A program made the position numbers and the translations under genes. From Bacteroidales bacterium (GTDB lineage Bacteria; Bacteroidota; Bacteroidia; Bacteroidales; GCA-2711565), in NCBI GenBank assembly GCA_029938505.1, contig JAOZUV010000004.1, positions 1-18,449 on the forward strand: a stretch of 18,449 nt of DNA, written 5' to 3'. The notes beneath the pieces were generated by a model. It ran no database searches. It was not told the DNA's origin and was given only the letters and a program-made list of their open reading frames with translations. The first letter of the stretch is position 1. Every line of letters starts with the position of its first letter. Of the stretch, positions 6,603 through 12,464 are shown piece after piece.

Positions 6603-6646
6603 AAAAAGGCTTTGCTGTTGTTCAAGGGATTTTCAGTATATGAATC
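6603..6646 (+). repeat. Conserved tail element, copy 1
   Basis: A-run, GGCTTTGC, then the 19-nt core tgttgttcaagggattttc (6616-6634) and AGTATATGAAT. The core is identical at 6829-6847 and 7271-7289. Strand is assigned by convention only. Confidence 0.85.
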
Positions 6647-6668
6647 AAAATATTGCGAAAAGATTAAT

Positions 6669-6716
6669 TAATCCAAATGAATTTTATTTAAGAAAACACT
6701 AATTAATCTTTATTAA
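6669..6716. repeat. AT-rich repeat pair, copy 1
   Basis: A 25-nt segment, TAATCCAAATG followed by AATTTTATTTAAGA (6669-6693), matches 6921-6945 at 23 of 25 positions. It is followed by gaaaacactaattaatct (6692-6709), which recurs exactly at 6899-6916. The order of the two blocks is reversed in the second copy. A 12-bp palindrome, gattaattaatc, lies at 6662-6673. Confidence 0.75.
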
Positions 6717-6747
6717 TTTTAATATACGTCTGAAGCGTATATTAAAA
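6717..6747. repeat. Perfect 12-bp inverted repeat
   Basis: ttttaatatacg (6717-6728) and cgtatattaaaa (6736-6747) with a 7-nt spacer. It is AT-rich and could form a cruciform or unwinding site. Confidence 0.8.
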
Positions 6748-6756
6748 ACTCAAACA

Positions 6757-6815
6757 TATAGTTAGACATCTGTGTCCCACTATATGCTTATTAAAGACAC
6801 AAATGTCTAACTATA
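6757..6815. repeat. 20-bp inverted repeat (copy 2, one mismatch), followed by tail copy 2
   Basis: The left arm (6757-6776) is identical to the left arm of the copy at 6432. The right arm (6796-6815) differs from a perfect complement at one position. The 19-nt spacer is unrelated to that of copy 1. Conserved tail copy 2 follows directly. Confidence 0.9.
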
Positions 6816-6858
6816 AAAAGGGGCTCGTTGTTGTTCAAGGGATTTTCAGTACATGAAT
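6815..6858 (+). repeat. Conserved tail element, copy 2
   Basis: AAAAAGGGGCTCGT, the 19-nt core (6829-6847), then AGTACATGAAT. It matches copy 1 through both the core and the following 11 nt, with one difference in that stretch. Confidence 0.85.
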
Positions 6859-6898
6859 AAAATATAACAAAACTTCTTGACGCAAAGATTTTATTTGC

Positions 6899-6945
6899 GA
6901 AAACACTAATTAATCTATTTTAATCTAAATGAATTTTATATAAGA
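6899..6945. repeat. AT-rich repeat pair, copy 2 (order reversed)
   Basis: The 18-nt block at 6899-6916 precedes the 25-nt block at 6921-6945; in copy 1 the order is the opposite. A short CGCAAA/TTTGCG inverted repeat lies just upstream (6881-6899). Confidence 0.75.
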
Positions 6946-6946
6946 T

Positions 6947-6973
6947 TTAAGATCGTAGTGACTACGATCTTAA
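6947..6973. repeat. Perfect 13-bp palindrome built on the ctacgatctt motif
   Basis: ttaagatcgtagt (6947-6959), one central G, actacgatcttaa (6961-6973). It carries two of the four ctacgatctt motifs in the region and is followed by an A-run, as are the other hairpins. Confidence 0.85.
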
Positions 6974-6980
6974 AAAAGCA

Positions 6981-7048
6981 CAAACTACGATCTTGAAATA
7001 TATAAGGTATTGATTTTATTGAATGTAAAATTTTAAGATCGTAGTTTG
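6981..7048. repeat. Perfect 14-bp inverted repeat with 40-nt spacer, same motif
   Basis: caaactacgatctt (6981-6994) and aagatcgtagtttg (7035-7048). With the adjacent palindrome this gives four ctacgatctt motifs within about 100 bp, as two inverted pairs. Confidence 0.85.
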
Positions 7049-7236
7049 ATAAAAAATTCAAAATCTATATCATCAATTATTTCAAGAGGTTACACGCAAT
7101 TTTCAAAATTAAAGAGAATTCTTAGTAGAAAAACATATATTCTATGCATATATAAAAGAACTTTTCTGATCAGCTATCACTTCGTTCAGCGTTATGTTAT
7201 CACATCCCTTTAGCTTACTCAGAATAGTTTCTTACA

Positions 7237-7289
7237 GCGTTGCAAGCAACGCATTAAAAAAGGGCTTCGCTGTTGTTCAAGGGATTTTC
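7237..7289 (+). repeat. GC-rich short hairpin and conserved tail element, copy 3
   Basis: gcgttgcaagcaacgc (7237-7252) is a 16-nt palindrome-like hairpin. It is followed by ATT, an A-run, GGGCTTCGC and the 19-nt core (7271-7289). Beyond the core the sequence diverges from copies 1 and 2 (TTGATGAATCG). Confidence 0.8.
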
Positions 7290-7296
7290 TTGATGA

Positions 7297-7408
7297 ATCG
7301 TTTTCTAAGCTGATTTAATAAGCTTTGAATCAATCTGATACTCTGCATTGAATTATCTCTGAATATCATTGTATCATTGCATCATTGCTTAACAGCTTAG
7401 AAAACGAT
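7297..7408. repeat. 16-bp inverted repeat bracketing 80 bp with short tandem repeats
   Basis: atcgttttctaagctg (7297-7312) and its exact complement (7393-7408). The interior holds three head-to-tail 8-bp units, ATCATTGT, ATCATTGC and ATCATTGC (7365-7388). It lies immediately downstream of the HU gene in that gene's reading direction. Confidence 0.85.
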
Positions 7409-7416
7409 AGAGTTAG

Positions 7417-7440
7417 AGTTGTTAAAGTTGTTAAAGTTGT
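7417..7440. repeat. 9-bp tandem repeat next to the HU stop codon
   Basis: agttgttaa is repeated at 7417-7425 and 7426-7434, followed by a partial third unit. It abuts the HU stop codon at 7441. Confidence 0.7.
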
Positions 7441-7713
7441 TTATTCGTTGATATGATTTTTCAATCCCGAAGCAGGTTTAAATTTTACAATCTTTTTTGC
7501 TGCAATTTTTATTGCTTTTCCTGTTGCCGGATTTCTTCCCATTCGTTCTGCTCTTTCTGTTACTGTAAATTTTCCGAATCCATAAAAAGTAACATCTTCT
7601 CCTTCTTGCAAAGATGTTTTAATTTCCTCCAAGATTGCATCCAGAATGTCTTTTGTTGCAACTTGTGTGAATCCTGTTGTTTCTGCTACATTTTTAATTA
7701 GTTCTTTTGACAT
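7441..7713 (-). CDS. hup: HU-family DNA-binding protein
   Basis: 90 aa, the normal length for HU/IHF. It begins MSKELIKNVAETTGF and contains the beta-arm signature GFGKFTVTERAERMGRNP followed by ATGKAIKIAAKK, including the RNP tip that inserts into DNA. The C-terminus (KFKPASGLKNHINE) is typical. HU binds and bends DNA non-specifically and helps origin opening and recombination. AAAGGAAATT precedes the ATG. It is the last gene of the right leftward unit and borders the 1-kb repeat region, where it might act architecturally. HU versus IHF subunit cannot be decided by eye, but HU is likelier for a single gene. Confidence 0.95.
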   Translation of the reverse strand: MSKELIKNVAETTGFTQVATKDILDAILEEIKTSLQEGEDVTFYGFGKFTVTERAERMGRNPATGKAIKIAAKKIVKFKPASGLKNHINE

Positions 7714-7749
7714 GGTAATTTCCTTTGTTGGTTATGGGTTATTGATTAC

Positions 7750-9084
7750 TTACCTGTTTTGCACATCATCAAGAGTATCTGTATCTGATCTATCTGGGCG
7801 AAGAATTAAGTTTCTGGGAAGATATAAAGAATAAACTCCAGGTTTACTTTTATCCGAAATAAGACCCTCAAATTCAAGGGTAGCTATCATTCCGATTCTT
7901 GGTGCCCAGTCTTGCAATCTCTCTTCATCAGTGAACCCGCTTACAGAAACAAAGATCTTTTCATCATCTGAAGCAAGTTGAACTGATCCAAGACAATCTT
8001 TGAATCGAGTATCTTTCTTTCCAAATTTCCATCCAACTATTCTTAGCTCAATGTCTGAAATATTTTTTAGTTTAATCATATCATTGGAAGTTGTGTTTTT
8101 CCATTTCGCATTAAGATTTTTTATAATAGCTCCTTCTTTGCCCTCATTCCTCATTCTTTTATAAAACTCCCTTGCTTCTTTTAACGAATGTACTTTTTTG
8201 GATGTAATAAGAGAGAATAAATCTTTATTTCCCATTTCTTGTACAAATTTTGCGGCTCTAAATAATCTTTTTGAATAACTTATGTTACATGATCCATTCC
8301 AAAAATCTTTTACTGGTATAGCATCCCACAATTTAATTATGGTGTGTTTTGCTTTATCACTTGGGGCAGCATTTTGGATCATTTTATTTAGAATACCATT
8401 TCCTGTTTTTCTTGGTAAAATTTTACCTTCAATTTTAATTAATAATTCTCCCATAAAAACTGTGTTATAATATTCTTTTGGTAATTTTTTAAAAAAGTCA
8501 TGTAAATGATCCATTTGATAAACTTCTTTTCCATTTCTTGATCTAAATATAATTTTTCCTTCTTTGTCAATGATGATATTAACAAAACTTCCATCAGCCT
8601 TTTCTTGCGCAATTGCCCCTTTGGTAAAGTCAATGTTTGAAATCTTTTTTTCAGTGCTGCATCGAGCATACGGTATTAATTTTAATAGACCTGAATAAGC
8701 GGAATTTATCGTTTTTCCGGAAAAGCCAGCTTTCGCATCTTTGTTGACGATTTTTTTTACCACTTCGTAGGTTTCTTTATCCATTGAAGCAAGTCGGCAT
8801 AATTCGTGTTTGTCAGCATTTGAAGCCCCTTTTTGATTAGATAATTTTTCAAGAAAATTAAATAATTCTGTATTGGATGATTTGCTGGAATACAGACTTG
8901 ATTGGGAAAGGAATGGGGGAAGCGCATTAATTTTAAAATGATGTTCATCAGAGTACATTAATTCAATAACGTGACGAAAAATTTCATCATTGTGAAGCTT
9001 ATCAGACAATATTGATATCTTAGCATTAGTTGAGCCTGTATCTTTGATAAGCAGTATGTCAGAGTATATATTTTTAAGAGACAT
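7750..9084 (-). CDS. ATP-dependent DNA ligase (T4 gp30-like)
   Basis: 444 aa. Seals nicks using ATP through a covalent lysine-AMP. Motif I is KADG with the nucleophile K162 (AQEKADGSF). Motif III includes FMGELL (210-215, E213), motif IV is EGAIIK (317-322) and motif V is MIKLK (336-340). The N-terminal ~150 residues align in pattern with the T4 ligase N-terminal domain (KDTGSTNAKISIL..., VNKDAKAGFSGKTIN). The C-terminal ~100 residues are the OB-fold. AAAGGAAG precedes the ATG. It lies downstream of the recombination genes, consistent with sealing Okazaki fragments and repair products. T4 gp30 is 487 aa, so this version is slightly shorter. Confidence 0.93.
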   Translation of the reverse strand: MSLKNIYSDILLIKDTGSTNAKISILSDKLHNDEIFRHVIELMYSDEHHFKINALPPFLSQSSLYSSKSSNTELFNFLEKLSNQKGASNADKHELCRLASMDKETYEVVKKIVNKDAKAGFSGKTINSAYSGLLKLIPYARCSTEKKISNIDFTKGAIAQEKADGSFVNIIIDKEGKIIFRSRNGKEVYQMDHLHDFFKKLPKEYYNTVFMGELLIKIEGKILPRKTGNGILNKMIQNAAPSDKAKHTIIKLWDAIPVKDFWNGSCNISYSKRLFRAAKFVQEMGNKDLFSLITSKKVHSLKEAREFYKRMRNEGKEGAIIKNLNAKWKNTTSNDMIKLKNISDIELRIVGWKFGKKDTRFKDCLGSVQLASDDEKIFVSVSGFTDEERLQDWAPRIGMIATLEFEGLISDKSKPGVYSLYLPRNLILRPDRSDTDTLDDVQNR

Positions 9085-9095
9085 AATTTCTTCCT

Positions 9096-9356
9096 TTACC
9101 CCATATATTGATCTATTATTTGTTTTTTAGTAATCTCCAAAAGAGCAATTATTTCGGAAGCACTCATACCTGCTTGGTTAAATGACCATGAATATTTATC
9201 ATCATTATCATCAAGTCCTATAACTATGAGTTTTTTACATTCTTTGAATGCCCCTCTTTTTCTGATATCATTTTCAAGGCAATCTCTTAGACATTCTTCG
9301 GGAGAAATTAAAGTTGCATCATTTTTTAGATACCCTATACTTGTTATTTTGCTCAT
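9096..9356 (-). CDS. Unknown small alpha/beta protein, 86 aa
   Basis: Pattern KKLIVIGLDDNDDKYSWSFN, then AGMSASEIIALLEITKKQII: a beta strand, an acidic loop and a C-terminal helix. It resembles small phage proteins that I have seen only as hypothetical. AAAGGAAATTT precedes the ATG. It sits 11 nt before the ligase gene. Function unknown. Confidence 0.65.
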   Translation of the reverse strand: MSKITSIGYLKNDATLISPEECLRDCLENDIRKRGAFKECKKLIVIGLDDNDDKYSWSFNQAGMSASEIIALLEITKKQIIDQYMG

Positions 9357-9389
9357 TTTAAATTTCCTTTATTTAGTTTTATTGTTCTT

Positions 9390-9968
9390 TTAAAATGGAA
9401 GATTATCTACTATCGGAAATTTTAAACAGTCGGCCGTACTGAGCATATCTAAAGTATGGATGAATAAAACAATTGGGGGATAATCATCAAATCGGAATAT
9501 TTCACCTTTTGGAATGCTCTTGCTCCACTGACCAGAGTGGTACCTTACTCCTATAATCATCATCTCCATTTCAGCCTCAGAAAAATGTTTCAGCAAGGCA
9601 TTTCTATTTTTCTCCAATAAATCAGCCATGCCCCGATCATGATAATTGTATGTGTGTGGTGTATTTCCCTTCTTGCCGTATTTCATACAGTCGTGTAATA
9701 CAACAGACATGAAATAAATATCATTTTGGGTTGAAACTAATTCTCCTCCAAACATACGAATGATTTTAGATGCAGAAAATAACATCTCAAATACATGGTG
9801 AGCATTAGAAGGAATTGAACCGTCTTCTTTCTTATGATATTTACCAGATGATGAAGTAGGTCTATCCCAAATGTCTACCATCTTTCCTTCAATAAACATT
9901 AAGAGTTCAAACCCTTTCGGGGTCATACTTTCTTTAGCTAAATCAATAATTGCCTCTGTATAGTTCAT
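9390..9968 (-). CDS. HD-domain metal-dependent phosphohydrolase
   Basis: 192 aa, with the HD-superfamily metal-binding layout: H57/H58 (SNAHHVFEM), H92-D93 (VVLHDCMKYGK), H110-D111, H144 (RYHSGQWS) and D174 with D180 (HTLDMLSTAD). HD proteins in phages include nucleotidases, dNTP or cyclic-nucleotide hydrolases and 5'-deoxynucleotidases; which one applies is not visible. The ATG directly follows the stop of the preceding gene, with a GGGGGA purine run as the likely ribosome-binding site. Among replication genes, a role in nucleotide metabolism is likeliest, but degradation of a signalling nucleotide in anti-defence is also possible. Confidence 0.8.
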   Translation of the reverse strand: MNYTEAIIDLAKESMTPKGFELLMFIEGKMVDIWDRPTSSSGKYHKKEDGSIPSNAHHVFEMLFSASKIIRMFGGELVSTQNDIYFMSVVLHDCMKYGKKGNTPHTYNYHDRGMADLLEKNRNALLKHFSEAEMEMMIIGVRYHSGQWSKSIPKGEIFRFDDYPPIVLFIHTLDMLSTADCLKFPIVDNLPF

Positions 9969-10151
9969 TTATACGTCCCCCAAATCTAAATCAATATACT
10001 TAACATCATTTAATGGGTAGCATCTAAGAATTTTTCCATAGTAAAAACTAATAACTCTTTCATGTTCCCCAAAAGGACAATCAGGAAGTTTTTTATTTTC
10101 AAATATTTCCCCAGCCTTCATCACAATTGTTGCGGTTTGCTCTTTTGCCAT
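9969..10151 (-). CDS. Unknown small protein, 60 aa
   Basis: Begins MAKEQTATIVMKAGEIFENK and contains CPFGEHERVISFYYGKI; it appears beta-rich. AAGGAGAAG precedes the ATG. Its stop abuts the start of the HD-domain gene, so the two are probably co-translated. No function recognised. Confidence 0.6.
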   Translation of the reverse strand: MAKEQTATIVMKAGEIFENKKLPDCPFGEHERVISFYYGKILRCYPLNDVKYIDLDLGDV

Positions 10152-10173
10152 TTTACTTCTCCTTGTTAAGTGA

Positions 10174-10866
10174 TTACTTTTTAAATTCCGGGGTTATCCC
10201 GAACTCTGCAAATAGAGTTTCTAATCCTGCCGTAAGAGTTTTGTCCTTATCTTTTACAACTCCTCTCTTGGTAGTTTTCTGTTTATAAATCAAGACTTCT
10301 GGTATTTTCTTCTTTGGATATTTCTCTTTGAATGCTTTAATTACTTTGTTGATACTGGTCTTTTTGAGTTTCTTGACTTTTGGTTTTTCCGCAGGGTGCA
10401 GATAGTTCAAATTTGTCATAGGGGGGTTTTCAATAAAATCAGCAAGATTGCGTAAAAATTCAGGTAATGTAATGTCCGTTTTATGCAGACCAGTTCTTAT
10501 GAATGAATTGGTAATTTTTCCTTCTACTACATTTGCAGATCTATGAATTACGCCTCTAATTATTCCGGCTTCGTCAAGTTTTCCAAGATTATTTGCATTA
10601 TTCGTGTGATTGTGATCCACAACCATATCAGTAGTATCATATTTTATTTTTAATATCGGGCAAATTTCATTTTGGTTTTTATGAAAGTGCTTCCTAATCT
10701 TTGCTAATTCATTCTGTTTGATTTGTCTCAGTTTTCTGATCTTCGGGGGATCAATACCAAGTTCCCCGCCATGCCCATTAATACACACATCTCCAGAAAA
10801 AGTTTCAAATTGAGGCTTTTTGCATATTGGACACAATAGTCCATTATATTTCTTCTTTGCTACCAT
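10174..10866 (-). CDS. Endonuclease VII-like Holliday junction resolvase with altered zinc site
   Basis: 230 aa. The core matches T4 endonuclease VII: DHNH at 84-87 for DHDH, GIIRGVIHRSANVVEG (101-116) for VRGLLCNLCNAAEG, a later SFIRTGL and LPEFLRNLADFIE helix, and NYLHP for NIHP. T4 endonuclease VII (157 aa, dimer) cuts branched DNA before packaging. Three of the four zinc cysteines of the T4 protein are missing: only C69 remains, and CNLC has become HRSA. An additional N-terminal motif, CPIC (12-15) with C28 and H32, could form a new zinc site. A Lys-rich C-terminal extension of about 60 aa is also extra. The ribosome-binding site is weak. Junction cleavage is inferred from the family. Confidence 0.8.
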   Translation of the reverse strand: MVAKKKYNGLLCPICKKPQFETFSGDVCINGHGGELGIDPPKIRKLRQIKQNELAKIRKHFHKNQNEICPILKIKYDTTDMVVDHNHTNNANNLGKLDEAGIIRGVIHRSANVVEGKITNSFIRTGLHKTDITLPEFLRNLADFIENPPMTNLNYLHPAEKPKVKKLKKTSINKVIKAFKEKYPKKKIPEVLIYKQKTTKRGVVKDKDKTLTAGLETLFAEFGITPEFKK

Positions 10867-10868
10867 GA

Positions 10869-11189
10869 TTAATTTCGGTCATGTTTAAATCTAATATTAT
10901 TGGCAGAACAAATTTCTTCCAGAAATTTACTTAGTGGTTTGTCCATGTGATCTTTTATAACACTTACACTTTCGCCTGCCTTTTGTACTGCTTCAGCAAG
11001 ATTAAGATAAGTTTCAATTATCTTGTCAACCTTATGTTCTCTAAATTTCTTTGTTGGTTTTTTACACCTGCCTTCTTTGATAGATCTTTTTTGATAACAT
11101 GTGCAGCATACCTGTAAATCATGGTCAATAATACGTGTTGCTATTTTACTACACCCAGGGATATCGCATTCGTTCACCTTTGTAACCAT
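10869..11189 (-). CDS. Small putative zinc-binding protein, 106 aa
   Basis: N-terminal cysteine cluster ECDIPGC...VCCTCYQKRS...GRC (within about residues 8-42) suggests a treble-clef or zinc-finger fold. The rest is helical and Lys-rich. The ATG at 11189 is chosen because AAAAAGGAG lies 7 nt upstream; an in-frame ATG at 11249 would begin inside a hairpin-rich leader. The gene stands directly before the endonuclease VII-like gene. Function unknown, nucleic-acid binding likely. Confidence 0.7.
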   Translation of the reverse strand: MVTKVNECDIPGCSKIATRIIDHDLQVCCTCYQKRSIKEGRCKKPTKKFREHKVDKIIETYLNLAEAVQKAGESVSVIKDHMDKPLSKFLEEICSANNIRFKHDRN

Positions 11190-11282
11190 TGTATTCTCCT
11201 TTTTGTGAGGAGGGACAGGGCAGGGATGTAGAAAATTAAAAAAAGACATCCCAATCGGCCGATCCGAACCTGTCCCAAACTT
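11190..11282 (-). promoter_or_regulatory. Hairpin-rich leader with possible ribosome-site occlusion
   Basis: On the minus strand, GGGACAGG (11269-11276) pairs with CCTGTCCC (11212-11219). Nested inside are GGGATGT (11246-11252) and ACATCCC (11223-11229), enclosing a T-rich loop. A 10-bp palindrome, ATCGGCCGAT, lies between the left arms. Next, CTCCT (11208-11212) can pair with the AGGAG ribosome-binding site (11196-11200) across a 7-nt loop. It could be an attenuator or a translational control site; no protein or ligand is known. Confidence 0.45.
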
Positions 11283-11681
11283 TTAATCTTTTAAATCAAA
11301 TACCTTGTTAATGTTTTGTGCAAGAACTTTAATTTCTTTTCCGGTGGGTGTCAATCTGATGCGAACATAATTGTGACGTTTGGTAGATTTAAAAGTCTTC
11401 CAACTCCCATCACCCATTCCCTGTTTTATGATAGATCCGTCAAAACAAAACCCGAACCCTACAATCCATCCTGTAGTAAACCCTATTTTAGGAGTGAATT
11501 GTGCTGTTTTCCATTTAACAGGAACTACTTCAGGATAACCCATAACATTAGAATAGAAAAGATCTGAAATTGTTTTTTCTTTGATTTGTTTCCTGCTGTA
11601 TGTTCTATGAAATTCACCTTTAACGAATCTACACAATTTGCCCATGAAAGGAATCATATCTTTCTGTTTAGGGTGTTTCAT
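11283..11681 (-). CDS. Unknown protein, 132 aa
   Basis: Basic protein with a Gly/Phe-rich centre (IGFTTGWIVGFGFCFDGSII), then Arg/Lys-rich strands (RHNYVRIRLTPTGKEIKVL); probably beta-rich. GGTGAATAT precedes the ATG. It overlaps the upstream gene by 4 nt (ATGA). No motif recognised. A hairpin-rich leader separates it from the next gene. Confidence 0.65.
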   Translation of the reverse strand: MKHPKQKDMIPFMGKLCRFVKGEFHRTYSRKQIKEKTISDLFYSNVMGYPEVVPVKWKTAQFTPKIGFTTGWIVGFGFCFDGSIIKQGMGDGSWKTFKSTKRHNYVRIRLTPTGKEIKVLAQNINKVFDLKD

Positions 11682-11968
11682 ATATTCACCGCATCACTGC
11701 CCCATATATTTCTTTTTTCCTTACTCTTGAATGACTTTCCAGTTTTAGTGTACTTTACTCCATAATAAACAGCTTCAGGATAGTCTCTCGAAAAACCATA
11801 AGCAACGGCGATTTTTTCAACTTTTATGGTACCAAGATGATCTTTTACAAAATCACCTATTTCTACTGAGGTATTGCTGAGAACGAATTCCTTGTCAAGA
11901 TTGTATTGCTTTTTTTCAGCTTCTTTTCTGAGTTCTGTTTTTTTATTTAAATACTCTTCTTTTAGCAT
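11678..11968 (-). CDS. Small protein with helical N-terminus and SH3-like C-terminus, 96 aa
   Basis: The first ~27 residues form a charged helix (MLKEEYLNKKTELRKEAEKK). The remainder has a beta-barrel look: VEIGDFVKDHLGTIKVEKI, then YPEAVYYGVKYTKTGKSFKS. A recurring type in phage early regions, without known function. AAGGAG precedes the ATG. Confidence 0.65.
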   Translation of the reverse strand: MLKEEYLNKKTELRKEAEKKQYNLDKEFVLSNTSVEIGDFVKDHLGTIKVEKIAVAYGFSRDYPEAVYYGVKYTKTGKSFKSKEKRNIWGSDAVNI

Positions 11969-12123
11969 TATAGAGTCTCCTTAATAATCGTTCATCGGAA
12001 AATATGATATAGACTAAAACTTATCTTGATTGTTCATAATCATCTTTTAATCGTTTAAATTCTTTGTTTAAGAGCATTTTAAACTTTTTTAGTATCAGTG
12101 TATCAATTAAAATTCTATCAGTC

Positions 12124-12453
12124 TTAATCAGTCAATTCAACGACTTCAGATTTCAGTTTTTTCATTAAATCTTTGGTTGATCCAATGATACTACTTATTT
12201 TTCTAACGTGGTTTGAAAGTTTTAGAAATCTTGTTTCCAATGCTTCAAAAGTTTCAATATTTTCAGAGGATAGTTCGTTTAGAATAAGATCAGAAAAAAG
12301 TTTTTTAAAAAGTATTTCTAATGAAGGATAATATTTACTATTTACTTCATATGGTTCCCCTTTGTTTTTACCCTTTTCTGAAATTTTTAAATCAAATATG
12401 ATAAACTGCCGTTCATCGGCTCGAAGATATACATTCTTGTAAAGTTTAATCAT
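12124..12453 (-). CDS. Unknown protein, 109 aa
   Basis: The N-terminal half appears beta-rich (IKLYKNVYLRADERQFIIFD); the C-terminal half is a long amphipathic helical region (LETRFLKLSNHVRKISSIIG and onward) that may form a coiled coil. AAAGGAAAAG precedes the ATG. It directly follows the flap endonuclease gene. Family not recognised. The 155-nt gap downstream contains only one very short open frame. Confidence 0.65.
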   Translation of the reverse strand: MIKLYKNVYLRADERQFIIFDLKISEKGKNKGEPYEVNSKYYPSLEILFKKLFSDLILNELSSENIETFEALETRFLKLSNHVRKISSIIGSTKDLMKKLKSEVVELTD

Positions 12454-12464
12454 TTACTTTTCCT

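Larger units (their letters stand above)
6428..7440. other. 1-kb non-coding region dense in inverted repeats and repeated modules
   Basis: No plausible gene was found on either strand. The region lies between convergent genes (winged-helix gene and HU). It contains at least seven clear inverted repeats, three copies of a conserved 19-nt element, a pair of 25-nt AT-rich repeats, a pair of 18-nt repeats and short tandem repeats at its right end. Possible roles are replication origin, recombination or packaging site, or a group of structured non-coding RNAs. Individual elements are listed separately. Confidence 0.8.

Noticed and set aside
6432..6815. Integron attC-like sites (GTTAGAC and GTCTAAC cores).
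   Set aside because: The arms match the RYYYAAC/GTTRRRY consensus, but in the wrong order for attC (GTTRRRY first). There is no integrase and no cassette structure.
6603..7289. CRISPR array.
   Set aside because: The repeated core has only three copies with irregular spacing of about 212 and 441 bp, and no cas genes are present.
6428..7440. Hammerhead, twister or similar ribozymes, or tRNA genes.
   Set aside because: No conserved ribozyme core (for example CTGATGA with GAAA) and no cloverleaf could be built by eye.
12021..12077. 18-codon open frame (MLLNKEFKRLKDDYEQSR) in the gap after the gene at 12124-12453.
   Set aside because: Protein-like composition, but no clear ribosome-binding site; the frame extends upstream without an ATG. 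A frameshifted tail of the upstream gene cannot be excluded.
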